A stretch of 64,000 nucleotides of DNA from Alopecurus myosuroides (lineage: Eukaryota > Streptophyta > Magnoliopsida > Poales > Poaceae): assembly GCA_028641055.1 (NCBI GenBank), contig CM054060.1, positions 239,410,833 to 239,474,832 of the forward strand. Reading direction: 5' to 3'. The notes under the pieces are model-generated. The model was not told the origin of the DNA and made no database searches. It saw only the letters and a list, made by a program, of their open reading frames with translations. How positions within the stretch are numbered: position 1 is the first letter of the stretch; each line of letters begins with the position of its first letter. Made by a program: the position numbers and the translations under genes. Shown here one piece after another: positions 33,030-43,775 of the stretch.

Positions 33030-33606
33030 CCCCGTCACTGTGGTGTCAGCCTTTCCCCTCGAGCAGATCCTTTGAAATTCCAACGCCACGGGGTGTGTCG
33101 CTGAGTGTTGTCGAGCTTCAACACTTTGAGCTCCAGTTCCTCGCGACCAAGACCATCAAGGGAGGAATTCTGGAAGAATTCAACGCGGAAATGGACAAAT
33201 CCACCATCGGAAGAAGACCCTAAAGAGGAGACGGCCATCCCCGGAAAGCTGGCTCCCGGAGAATGGACCATGCATTTCGACGGCGCTTTCTCCTCCAAGG
33301 GATCGGGGGATGGCGTCGTGCTCACGTCACCCACGGGATACAAACTCTACTACGCCTTCCATCTCCATTTCGTACACAAGGCCAAAGTCTCCAACAACAT
33401 CGCTAAGTACGAGGGGCTCCTCGCCGGAATCAGGGACGCCGTCGCCCTGGGCATCAAGCTCCTCGTCATCAAGGCAGACTTGCAGCTCCTGGTACACTTC
33501 TCCAACAAGAGTTACGTCGCCAAGTTCAAGCACATGGCCCTATACCTCGAGGAAGTCCACATGCTCGAAAAACACTTCCTTGACCTAGGGTTGCAGCATA
33601 TCCTGC
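33030..33606 (+). pseudogene. pol: Element H archaeal-type RNase H, first part
   Basis: After J, pol resumes; a frame from 33105 to 33606 contains WTMHFDGAFSSKGSGDG and NNIAKYEGLLAG. The catalytic Glu of the second motif (AEYEALL in relatives) is Lys here. The domain is cut at 33606 by K and ends on the far side at 38518 with NNQEADNLAKRAS, which carries the last catalytic Asp. Confidence 0.85.
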
Positions 33607-34076
33607 TGTCGCACCCGGACTTCTAGGGGATACTCACAGTCCGTTAAACAGTAGATAAATGGCTTACGGGACATACCGGCACCCGCATCTCAATATGAGC
33701 AGGCCAAAATGTAAACGTGTGACAACCATTATCTTACTATTCATCGTCTGCGCAAACCATCCCATAGAAATCCAGATACTTCCATTGACGTACTTCAAAA
33801 CATACACACATGGTACGTCAACGGCATTGGAACAAGTGATATCACAACTGATCTCTACGACACAAAAGATGGAAATAAGTTGCAAATAGCTCTCACTAGA
33901 GCAGAGATAGAAAATACAATCATCCAGAGGACACATGTCCCAACAATTCATCATTACAACACAGCGGAAGCATTCAACATGTCTGAGTACAGACAAGAAC
34001 CAAATAGGCCTAAGAGGCCGGAAACGAAAAGACGGAGCCCATCCACGAAGTCTTGGATCCTGCCCGGGTCCGCTAT

Positions 34077-34166
34077 CTACTCGTCAGCAGTCTCGTCATA
34101 CTCCACGTAGTAGCCACCATGGGGATCCTCGGAAACGTAGTCTGCGGAAACCACAGCCCCAAAGGG
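34077..34166 (-). other. Short coding-like segment near the left end of K
   Basis: On minus, a frame of about 29 codons (PFGAVVSADYVSEDP..GGYYVEYDETADE, then stop) has the even composition of real coding sequence in otherwise non-coding DNA. It could be the last exon of a captured or element gene. No partner exon was identified. Confidence 0.35.
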
Positions 34167-35749
34167 GTCAGTACATAAACGTACTGGCAAGCAAGACTCA
34201 CAATTCACCAAAGTGTGACCCGTCAACACCAAGCACATATGCTTTGGGTTCAACGGAAGAAAGGATGATACAAAAGATGCTGCAGCGGGCTGCGCTAACC
34301 AACTACAGGAACATACTACAACTTCCGGCTAACAGAAAGGAGATAAGATAGCGTATCGTAACCAACTATAACTAACCTCAAACAAACCCATCCTGGATCT
34401 CGCCCCTTATCCAAAGAAGCAATCCGAGGATAACTCACACCGTTGGATTAATGATGGTTCAAGTTATTGTGTCAATAAGACTATTACTAGTCAAATTATC
34501 ATTAGTTAGGTGTAAGTTGTTCTGAGTACTTGTTAGCCAGTACTTTCACCAAGTCATCCATAACCGCGGAAAACACGGCTTCTCGATAAGATTTATCCCT
34601 GCAGGGGTGCACCAATTTGGCCGTACACGTAAGAATAACCCGCCAGATGGAATGGCCTTCCCACCAAGCGGGGCACTCAACACAACTCAACTCTTCTTCG
34701 CATCAAGCCCAAAGAACCACATGATGTGCGTGCGCGGCTAATCGAGCCCCACGAAGAAAAGGGGACCCTCATAGCACTCTAAGACCACGCCGCCCTAAAT
34801 GCCGACTACAAAAGTTCCACCCTGGCGCCAAGGGTTCGCACCTGCACATGCATGCATCAAATGGAAAGCCCGAACTAAGTGTGGCGATTTGGACGAGATG
34901 CGAATCGAATCAAGTTGAGGGGGGCGCCCATACACGCTTCCCACATGCGGTTAGTGCGCTCATCATGGATCAGTAGACAAGACCCTTTTCCTAATTAGGG
35001 TCGACACTAGCAGGCCTCAAAACCACGCCGGGCCTCCTGCCGGTGCCTTATCATCAAATTGTTATTAACCAAAGCATTAACAGGTTGTTGTTTAACATCG
35101 AGCCCAAGAACATAATGAAATATAGTAACAGAAAGTAACGGACAACAGACTCTAGCAAAAACAACCCTAAGCATGCTAGTAAGACACGGGCAACAAGCAA
35201 TGGGGTTATAGGTGTGGAGGTGAGGCTATATCAGGGTTAAAGGATATCATGCGATAGGATCGGGACACAAGCAACGATTCATAGGACTAGCAGAATAGAC
35301 AACGGAAAGTATCGGTATCCAATGTTGAAAAGGAACACAATGGTTCATGTGAGTGAATACTTGCCTGCAAACTCAGTAGCCTGGTACTGGGCTAACTCCT
35401 CAGAAGGGGTGTCGTAAGTATCGTCGGTCTCAACGTCGTCGTTTATCCGAGAAGAAGCAAACAAACAACGCAGAGAGACAAACAATCAATAACATGGCTT
35501 AATGCACAAACATGGGATGATGCATGGCAATTTAATTGATGCATCAGAAATAAACTAGTTGACAAGATAACATGTTTAAATGGACCCATATGCAATTGGA
35601 TTGCATATGGAAAGCCCATGAATTATGGTTTGAAATAATTGTTCTACAACTAATCAACAGGTGAAAGTGGATTAGCATGATGCATGGATGAGGAAAACAG
35701 AAAGAAAACAACCTTAGGTGCAATTTGAAATAAGGTTTAACAAGTTTGG

Positions 35750-36600
35750 GATTTTATTTATTAAGTTATGGAATTTTGGCTCCTTAAGGTGTCACACAAG
35801 CATTTGTTGTTTTCACCAATTTTAATTGTTCAAAATAGATAACAAAGTTCATATTTGATAAGAACACACAATTTTAGATGGAATGCATGTTTCAATTATT
35901 GAAAAAGGAATTACAATGATTTAATTATGAATTAAACAAGTTCAAACAAGTTTTAAATGAATTTTAATTCAAACATGAACTTATTTGAATTTTTATTTGT
36001 TCAAAGCATTAAACCAAATTCATATTTGAAAAGTTTATACTTTTATGGTTTGAAAACATATTTTATATGTTCAAAAAGAAATTAATTTGACCAAGTTATG
36101 AATTTAACAATATTAAATGATTTAAACAAGGTTTAAATCATTTAAACAATTTTAATTATTCAAAACATGGAACAAATTTTATATTTGGAAAGAGGGTTTA
36201 ATTTAGCATGGAAAACATATTTTACTTGTTGAAAATGGATTTAAAATGAGCAAGTTATTATTTTGGCAATTTTAAAAGCATTAATTAAGAAACAGTTGTT
36301 TTCAGCAATTTAAATTATTCAAAACAGCAAACAAAGTTGATATTTGGAAAGTACATGAAAAATTGAATGGAAAACATGTTTAGTTTGTTGAATTTGGAAT
36401 TTTTATGCCCAAGTTATGAATTTTGCAAAATTAAGTGAAATAAACAAGTTTTCAAATATTGCACCAATTTAAAATATTCAAAACGGTAAACAAATTTTAT
36501 ATTTAGGTAGAGAATTTAATTTGGAGTGTAAAACATATTTAAAATGTTGAAATTGGAGTTAAAATGAATTATTTATGCATTTTGCAAGTTTAGGGTGTAA
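35750..36600. repeat. Degenerate ~160-bp tandem repeat in K
   Basis: Five copies of a TATTCAAAACA..AACAAA..TTTATATTTGGAAAG-like core begin near 35827, 35997, 36152, 36312 and 36472, about 155-170 bases apart. The array is strongly AT-rich. Confidence 0.65.
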
Positions 36601-36740
36601 CCTGCCATTTAATTAGCTGCTAGGGACTTAGAATTTAATTAGCAGGGACCTAGAAAATAGTTAGCAGGGACCTGGCTATGATAAGGGATTTGTTTGGGTT
36701 GTGAAAAATAAAAGGTAAAATGGGGGTTTAATCCCGTGGG

Positions 36741-36761
36741 GGGTGGGATTCGAACCCACCC
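36741..36761 (-). other. tRNA T-arm-like hairpin / B-box-like motif in K
   Basis: GGGTGGG-TTCGAAT-CCCACCC on minus forms a perfect 7-bp stem with a seven-base loop and contains GGTTCGAATCC, the Pol III B-box consensus. No convincing A box or cloverleaf surrounds it. Confidence 0.4.
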
Positions 36762-36839
36762 CCTCTGCTGTGAGCGCAAGGGACAGAACCAGTGGGGTGT
36801 GCTGTTCGGTTTGTTGACAGAAGGGGGTGCGGGGGGGTT

Positions 36840-37520
36840 ATCCTTCAGGTAAGCTGTGGTTTTTTCTCTGAACTGAAACTGTACATAACTGAATGTCGAC
36901 GGAAGGAAATCGGCCGGCGGCGATCGTTTGCTCGCGGTGGCCGTGGTGATCCGATGCGTGTGGGATTGTGCTGTGGTGCTTGCGCAAGGAAAACGAGAGG
37001 GAGAGACAGGGATGAGGAGGCGGGCTCACAGCGAGGGAGGCGGAGGAGAAGGTCGGGGCGGAGCAGAGAGGCGGCCGGCGGCGAGGGGAGGATGGCGGCG
37101 GCGCCACAGGCCCTCCCGGCCCTCGCCGAGGGGTGGAGGAGGATGAGGGGGGCGCGGGGAATCCATTCCCACGCCTACCCTGGCCGGAGGGGGGCCCTCC
37201 CGGCGGCGATCACCGGAGAAAGGAGGAGGCTTTCGGTGGCGCTGGGGTGCAGGTTCAGTTACAGAGATGTTGCAGAGAGAAGAGAGCAGAGGGAGAACGA
37301 GAGAGGGAGAAGGGAGAGAATGGAGGCGGGGAAAGAGAGAGGAGAGGAAGAAGGGAGGTAGAGGGGAACCTAGGGCTAGGGTTCGAGCTATAAGGGGGAG
37401 GGGACAGCTCCTGCACCGTTGCTTCTCCTCTGAACCTACGTGTACAGGTTGGATGGGGTGCCGTACAGGGAAGAAGAAGGTGCGAGGGGGGTATGGGCCT
37501 GAGGGAGTAGTTGGGCTGGG
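36840..37520 (-). promoter_or_regulatory. GC-rich, promoter-like block of K
   Basis: A CpG-rich region flanked by AT-rich DNA. On minus it has a TATA-like CTTATAG near 37393, then a CT-rich leader (37250-37380) like grass 5' UTRs, and GC-rich Pro/Arg-rich frames that look non-coding. It may be the transcription start region of the element. Confidence 0.45.
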
Positions 37521-37639
37521 CCTGCCCCTCTCTCCCTTTGCTGGTTCTTTTAGTTTTTTCATCCTTTTTTTTTGCAGATTGGAATAGGAGAGAAAAGGTT
37601 AGTTGTTTAGGTTAGAAAAATTTAGAAAATTTGGTTATA

Positions 37640-38300
37640 GGTTATTTAGGGTAACAACAACATTGTGTAACTTTTATTTTTCCAAAAGATTTGAAATTAT
37701 TTGATGTTTGCCATTTGTTTGAAAATGAATGAAATTTGCTATTAAATGAGTTATTGAAAATACCCAGTTAAATAGTGTGAACCCTTAAGCTTATTTGAAA
37801 CAATAGATTGATTTGTTTTGGTAATTTTCATAAAGTTCAAAATATTTTGTTGTTTGTAATTTGGTTGATATTTGAATGAATTTGAGATTAAGTGATTTAT
37901 TAAAAAGTAACATCTAATTAGTTTTGGACCCTCAAGTTTATTTGAAACAAATTGATTTGGAAAATGTTTTGTTTCATTAATTTCAAATGGTTGCTGTTTG
38001 GAAAATGCAAAGGAATTTGAATGCAATTTGAATGAATTTGATTATTAAGTGAATATTGAAAACAAGATTTAAATAGTTGAACCTTAGAGTTTAATTGAAA
38101 CAAAAAGGATTAGAATTTGGTTTGTAATTCTCATAAATTCAACATGGTTGCTGTTTGGAAGAAATTGTAATTGAATTTGAAAAGGGTTTGATATTAAGTG
38201 AATTTTTGATAGAAACAAAACAACAGTTTGGAATCACAACTTTTAATGGAAACAATTGATTGTTTTGATTTGAAATATCATTTTGGAAATTGTAACAGCA
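37640..38300. repeat. Degenerate ~150-bp tandem repeat in K
   Basis: Four copies of a core like AGTTTATTTGAAACAA..GATTG begin near 37789, 37934, 38087 and 38241, spaced 145-154 bases. Each is followed by a TCAAATGGTTGCTGTTTGG-like stretch. Confidence 0.65.
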
Positions 38301-38517
38301 CAAGTATGAAACAAAAGGTTTAAAATTTGGTTTGAAATTCAAATAGAAAACAAAGGAAAACAAATGAAAACAGTTGGAAAACAAAGCAAAACAGAGAAAA
38401 ACAAATGGAAAACAAGCAAAACAAATGCAATGAACATGATGTCATGATGCAAAACATAAAATAACAGAGAGAAAACATTCTAATGGCTATTTTTCATACT
38501 TGGGATGTTACACCTGC

Positions 38518-39957
38518 GCGAGAACAACCAAGAAGCAGACAACCTCGCCAAGCGAGCATCAAGAAACAAGGCGCATGCACCAGGCGTCTTTGAAGAAAGG
38601 CTCACCAAGCCATCCATCATCCCTCCCATCGACAAGGCGGTGCCACAAGGCCACTAGCACCTCAAGGAGGAGCCACCACCCGCTCCCTCCCAAGGCGCAC
38701 CTGACTACGGTACCCCTTCGGGGAATCGTATGGTGCTCGCCTTCACTCATGAGGAAGCATGCTGGAACAAGAGCATGATCGACTATCTCTATATGGGCGA
38801 CCTCCCAGAAGACAAAGCAGAGGTCGAGCAGGTCACCTGTCGAGCTAAAATGTACTACGTGATTGACTCCGAGTTGTACTGGAGATGCCCCAACGGCGTG
38901 GCGTTGTTGTGCTTCCCCCCGACAATGACGTGGAACTCCTCAAGGACATCCACCAAGGCGACTGCGGCCACCACTCCTCATCACGTACCCTCGTCGGAAA
39001 GGCCTTCGGGTACGGCTTCTACTGGCCCATGGCCCTCAAGGACGCCACCGAGCTTGTCAAGTCCTGCAAGGCATGCCAGTTCCATGCCAAGCAGACGCAT
39101 CAGCCCGCGCAAGGGCTCCAGACCATCCCCCTCTCATGGTCGTTCGTGGTCTAAGGCCTGGACATCCTGGGACCCTTCTCGCGAGTGCTTGGGGGCTACC
39201 GCTACCTCTACGTATCCATCGACAAATTCACCAAGTGGGCGGAGGTAGAAGCTGTCCAAGACATCCCAGCAAGGACGGCAGTGAAGTTCATCAAGGGTTT
39301 GGTCTTCCGCTTCGGCGTGCCCAACCGCATCATCACCGACAACAGCGCGCAATTCACAAGCGACCTCTTCAAGTCCTACCGCGCCAACCTAGGCATCAAG
39401 ATCTGCTACACCTCCGTCGCGCACCCGCGCAGCAACGGCCAGGCAGAGCGCGCCAACGCCGAGGTCCTGAAGGGCCTCAAGACGCGGATCTTCAACAAGC
39501 TCGAGACCCACAGGAATAATTGGATCGACGATCTTCCGTCGGTCCTGTGGTCAATCCGCACCACCGCAACCAAGCCCACGGGGGCAACGCCTTTATCCCT
39601 AGTCTACGGGTTCGAGGTCGTTCTCCCTAGGGAACTCAAGCTTGGCTCTCCCCGGGCCATGGATTTCAGCGAGGACAAGCAGGGGGAACTCCATGCCGAG
39701 GACTTGATGATTCTCAAGGAGGTGAGAACCCGAGCTTCCACTCAGGCCGCTCGGTACCAGCAAGGCCTCCGACGCTACCACAACAACACCATCAGACCAC
39801 GCACGCCGAAGGTGGGCGACCTGGTTCTGAGGAGGATTATTTTCCGAGTACCAGGTAACGCACGTTGCGAGACCTGGTGCGGCACGATTGGAGACTGAAG
39901 AAGGCACGCCTGTGCCAAATCCGTGGAACATCCAGCATCTGCGGAAGTTCTACCCTT
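38518..39957 (+). pseudogene. pol: Element H pol: end of archaeal RNase H and integrase
   Basis: After K the RNase H tail (EADNLAKRAS) is followed by integrase. The HHCC finger is read near 38950-39085 (HQGDCGHHSSS...CKACQ). The core has IDKFTKW near 39218, ITDNSAQF near 39335 and NGQAERAN near 39434, so D, D and E are all present. There are frame breaks near 38890, a TAA at about 39152, and a deletion near 39845-39900 that removes part of the C-terminal domain. The gene ends with PWNIQHLRKFYP and a stop at 39957. Confidence 0.88.
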
Positions 39958-41045
39958 AGTATTTAGTTCTTGCTCTCTCCACATGCCTCTCCCAGGTCGT
40001 GGTGACGCACCCTCGAGGGGACCCTATGACGCACCCTCGAGGGGACCCTGTGACATCACGGTAAAAATGACGCTAGGGACTCTGTGAAGGTCTCAGGGGG
40101 CATCTCATCAGGAGGCCGCAGAGAGCCTCTACCCACACAATTGGGAAGCCGCATGGAAAATCTTTTCACCTGAGCTCGCACAAGTCTCATCCCCATGACA
40201 ATGGGAGTCCCGTGTCCGCACAGGACGTCAAGTGCTTCTTGGGGGACCACAGGGTCATGACATCCCCAACCGTGTGTTGTAGAGCCTCACCCTAGCAGTA
40301 AAACTTTTATCCCTGCCAATAACACTTGACTCTCGGAAACCTCTCTTTCTTTTCGGGAGCATGCATCTGTCACTCCTTCTTGAGGACACCTCGTGAGCGG
40401 GGGCTTGGATTGGTACCCGTGCATTGGTAAGACCCAATCAGAATAAATCCAAGTGGTAGAGCTCTGTCAAAACGGGTCGCTACCGTGTACGACACCCCAT
40501 CAAATCCTTGGTGCTAACTTCCTCTCGAGGCATCCACGAGAAGAGTGCCATGCACATACTATCGCTCACTTAAGAAACAAGCACCTATCTCCCGAAGCAC
40601 CCAAGCGCGGACCACTCGCGAGGAAAAGAAGAAATTCCTCAAGAGGGGCACCGACAAAGACATTTGCAGCACACGGTTCACCTCGACAAGGACTCTGAAA
40701 CTCCTAGAGCTAAGTTCAAAAATTCTTTATGTTGGCTCTCCAAAGAATCTACTCAAAAGTAATGAGGTAAAAACGCATTTCATTCATATTTCATACATGA
40801 GACACATTTGAGTACATGGAAATGTTGTAGGTCTGTCGCGAAGACAAAAAGATTCTAGAACCGGGAAGGAGCTATTTCCCTTCCGCGGCCATCAAAGGAA
40901 GAAAAATTGCGAACAACCTCGGTCGAACCTGTCACAGTTGCGAGACACGATCGGCCGAGGAGGAGCGATGGAGGCAACAAAGAGAAGGAGGAATCAGAGG
41001 AGAAGGAGGAAGAAGAGGAGACTAGAAAAAGGCACCCAAAGGACT
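39958..41045. other. Element H spacer between pol and antisense gene
   Basis: No supported gene. A 24-bp unit GACGCACCCTCGAGGGGACC is repeated twice in tandem at about 40003-40050. A purine-rich stretch (GAGGAG/GAAGAAG) covers 40965-41030 on + just after the antisense stop. Confidence 0.5.
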
Positions 41046-41711
41046 TTAGCCGCTCGCCGAGCGCAGATCATCGCTCTCCTCCTTGACGACCGTCAGATCT
41101 TCTTCATCCTCCTCTTCAGCAACATCATCTTCATCATCGTCGTCGTCATCCTCCTCATCACTACTCTTGCTTTGGATGCAGCACTCCACGCGCTCGCCGC
41201 GACGCTCGAAGATCTTCACGAAGAGGCGGTCCAGCGCGTCGAAGCGGAGGTGGAGGACCTCGCTCTCCTCCAGCCGCTGGGCACGGGAGAAGGTCTTCCA
41301 CCCCCTCGCCAGCGACAGGTGACCGGCAGAGCAAAACTCCGTCCATTCCCACCAAGGCTCGTTGATGCAACCCACCACCTGGAGCCAGAAGCCACGTGGC
41401 GGGTTGCACTCGACGGAGGCAGCAAAGACGCTAGGGAGACGCAGCTGACTACGGAGGCGACCGCAGAGATCCACAAGGAACTCGTGCTCTGGCACGCGGG
41501 TGTCCTCTACCCAGCGGGGGAGGGAGCTCCCCATAACGCCATGACCACGAGGGGCGCGGACACCTCGACCACGGCGAATACCCATGCTCGCTCCAGCCCG
41601 AGCAGACGACCCCTCTAGCCGGTCCACAACGACCACGGCGTGCCTCGCGCTCCGTCGGAGGGCAACGGTGGCGCCCAAAGACAAATTTCTGTCGTGACCA
41701 CCGCGGGCCAT
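41046..41711 (-). CDS. Antisense B3-like DNA-binding protein of element H
   Basis: A 221-residue frame, intact although H pol is ruined. Residues about 76-178 resemble a plant B3 domain: EFLVDL..., RLRSQLRLPSVFA, then the hallmark C-terminal half HLSLARGWKTFSRA...ESEVLHLRFDALDRLFVKIFERRG. An Arg/Gly-rich N-terminal region precedes it, and an acidic tail (SSDEEDDDDDDEDD, residues 183-205) follows, as in some transcription regulators. The Met at 41711 is chosen because a TATA-like CATAAATG lies 95 bases upstream; the frame itself extends to 42065. B3 proteins bind DNA in the nucleus; a role in regulating the element or host genes is inference. It sits in the slot where elements A-D carry the PF04195-type gene. 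Confidence 0.6.
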   Translation of the reverse strand: MARGGHDRNLSLGATVALRRSARHAVVVVDRLEGSSARAGASMGIRRGRGVRAPRGHGVMGSSLPRWVEDTRVPEHEFLVDLCGRLRSQLRLPSVFAASVECNPPRGFWLQVVGCINEPWWEWTEFCSAGHLSLARGWKTFSRAQRLEESEVLHLRFDALDRLFVKIFERRGERVECCIQSKSSDEEDDDDDDEDDVAEEEDEEDLTVVKEESDDLRSASG

Positions 41712-41805
41712 GATTGGTCCCTCTTTCTTTCTGCAGGTCGAAGGCGGGAGGAGAGGAAGACGAAGGTGGAGTTGGAATGGGAGAGGGGGCGCCCCCTCCT
41801 CCCAT

Positions 41806-41813
41806 TTATGCCA
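41806..41813 (-). promoter_or_regulatory. TATA-like box before the B3-like gene
   Basis: CATAAATG in GGCATAAATGGGAGG on minus, followed by a CT-rich leader (CTCCACCTTCGTCTTCC) and the ATG at 41711. Confidence 0.4.
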
Positions 41814-42093
41814 AGACCAAGAGACGGTACTGCGCTCGGTTGGTCTCCCACTGGCTCGAGCACCAAGGCTGAAGGCGACACGTCCCAAAGAGGGACGTGA
41901 CCAGACGAAGAGGCGCTTGCTGCTCTGCGCCGCCCGGTCGGAGCAGTAATTGTGACGAGACATTTCCGCCATGCGGGAGATTGTGGGTCTCTCCTGCGAA
42001 CCGTCGCGCCACGTGGAAGGATGGGCCCGCAGCCTGGGGGGCCCAGACCGCTCTGCTAAACGCACGCGTCATGGGCCCGGGGTCTACTGTTGG

Positions 42094-43425
42094 TGTCGAT
42101 TAGTCATATTGGCAATTCCCTCGGATGATCATGTAGGGTTTCGAGTAAGAGAAAGAATGAGGCGCTGGTGTCTTCGTCGGCTAACAGGGGCAAGATTTAC
42201 CTAGGTTCGAGGCCCTCATAGAGCTAAAACCCTTACTCCTGTTGTTCTTATCTGTATTACGAATAGATCGATTACAAATGTGGGTGCGCAAGCTGAGAGA
42301 TAGGTATCGAGCTATGGCTATGGTGGTGGAAAAGTAGATTGGATCCCCTCCTCGGTGGTTCTGCCAGCCTTTTTAAAGGTAGACAAGTCTCAAACCATGC
42401 CCGAGGGGGTTACAAACCCTAGCTCTAAGGTGGTGGAGACTTTCCATATTGACCCGCAAGTTTTGCGGGTGGGCTTCCACTGGGCCTTCTAGAACTGCGG
42501 GGTGGCGCCCCGCGTTGGGATTTAGTCTTGGGCCGTGGACCAGGTAGGCCCACTCGATTGGTCCTGGAGTCATCCCCACGTCAGTAGCCCCGAGTGTTTA
42601 TTCAACTGGTTTTAGTCGAATGAGCACTCAAAGTTTATCTCTGGATTCTGCGACTGAATAGTCAAATTCCTGAGTTCAAGGGTGTGTACCCTGTCTAAGA
42701 CGTACTCGAGTACCGAGTAATAAATGCGCCTTGTGCTTGCCTTTTTCGCATAAGGGTACAGCTCAATCGCTTGGCTCTCCCGAAAGATCAGGGCCAATTA
42801 ATTGCATCTCGGGTAAAAACAGTTCTGGCCTACACGAATCTGAGACCTTCGAGTCGAAATCGGCGAGGTGATCGTTGCGACTGGGTTGTGGAGGTCTTAT
42901 CGAGTCGAACTTAACCTTTAAAAGGGTACCCAGCGCGTCCGCTAGGATTTTTATTCGTGTTGTTGACACGGAAAGCTTACTGGAGGACGCAGCTCGAGTG
43001 CAATTCCAGGCCCACAGGAGAGATCATTGGGTCTTACCTTCGTACTCAAAAGAATACGACATCCAAATGAGCCTATTCGGTCGAACGATCTTCGATTAAA
43101 ATGATGTGTGAGCACATCATGAGGTAGAGTCGCGGGAGCCGCATACTCGCGATTTTACCTTGGATGCACCGTAAGTGCTCTCTTCTGCAACTCTTCGAGC
43201 GAGATAATCTTCTTTTCCTTGATCTTGTACGAAAGAGATTCTGTGTTATGAAGTTTAAACGAAAGAAATTTCGTGTCAAAGTACTTATACGAAAGAGATT
43301 TCGTGTCAGAGTGCCTATACGAAAGAGATTTCGTGTCAGGGTGCCCATGCGAAAGAAGTTTCACGTCCTGATGCTCATACGAAAGAGATTTCGTGTCGTG
43401 AGGTATGCAGTGATGTCAACGCGCA
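42094..43425 (-). repeat. 3' LTR of element B (1332 bp)
   Basis: On minus it starts TGCGCGTTGACATC after the polypurine tract (GGGAGCAGGCGAG at 43438-43426) and ends CTAATCGACA. Length and content match the A LTR (1357 bp). It includes the 30-bp palindromic repeat array at 43229-43408. Confidence 0.88.
43229..43408 (+). repeat. Six tandem 30-bp units with an internal palindrome
   Basis: Units begin at 43229, 43259, 43289, 43319, 43349 and 43379, each exactly 30 bp. Most contain ACGAAAGAGATTTCGT, in which ACGAAA and TTTCGT are perfect inverted repeats around a four-base spacer. Less regular copies are in the A LTR. The location in the U3 start suggests binding sites for a regulator. Confidence 0.9.
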
Positions 43426-43671
43426 CTCGCCTGCTCCCGATGGGACATGACGAAGTGGGGCAGAGAGCGTGGGACCACCTTGCCAGCTTTTTGACCGGAA
43501 ACGGGCGGACGCGTGCCGGTTTATCCGCTGGTCGCGCAGTAATTATGCACGATTTTCGTAAAAGATCGTGAGAGGGTAACTGCTCCTCATCCCCTCGTTT
43601 CCGCTTCGCACGTAGCAGCAGGGATACGTGCCACGTCAATGGATTAACGACTCGTAGTAGCCCGGCCTTGG

Positions 43672-43680
43672 TATAAATAA
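43672..43680 (+). promoter_or_regulatory. TATA box of element B antisense gene
   Basis: TATAAATAA lies 104 bases before the ATG at 43776, with a CT-rich leader between. It is outside the LTR and points opposite to element transcription. Confidence 0.7.
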
Positions 43681-43775
43681 CGGGCCTTAGGGAAAAGGTA
43701 ACTTTCCCGGCCCTCAGTTCATCTTCTTCCTCCTCTGCGCACACCTTCCCCTCTGCGAGCACGAACCAAGTCCCA

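Larger units (their letters stand above)
33607..38512. mobile_element. Element K: 4.9-kb non-coding insertion, TG...CA, TSD CCTGC
   Basis: K starts TGTCGCACCC and ends GGGATGTTACA, flanked by CCTGC at 33602-33606 and 38513-38517. Both ends and the 5-bp duplication fit an LTR retrotransposon. I see no repeated LTR inside, so it is probably one very long solo LTR, as in the Sukkula-type large derivatives (LTRs of about 4.5-5 kb, from memory). It has two AT-rich tandem arrays around a GC-rich block with promoter-like features. Orientation is unsure; the promoter-like block reads on minus. Confidence 0.75.

Noticed and set aside
36741..36761. Possible tRNA gene
   Set aside because: Only a T-arm-like hairpin is present; no D arm, anticodon arm or acceptor stem could be folded around it.
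36792..37562. Long Arg/Gly- and Pro-rich open frames on both strands in K
   Set aside because: They follow from GC- and CT-rich composition of a leader-like region; no start context, domain or frame conservation.
43229..43408. CRISPR-like regular repeat array
   Set aside because: Units are contiguous tandem copies without unique spacers, and the context is a plant LTR.
43073..43571. Frames with repeated LTRNLFR- or KRFRV-like peptides
   Set aside because: They are translations of the 30-bp LTR repeat, open because 30 is a multiple of three.
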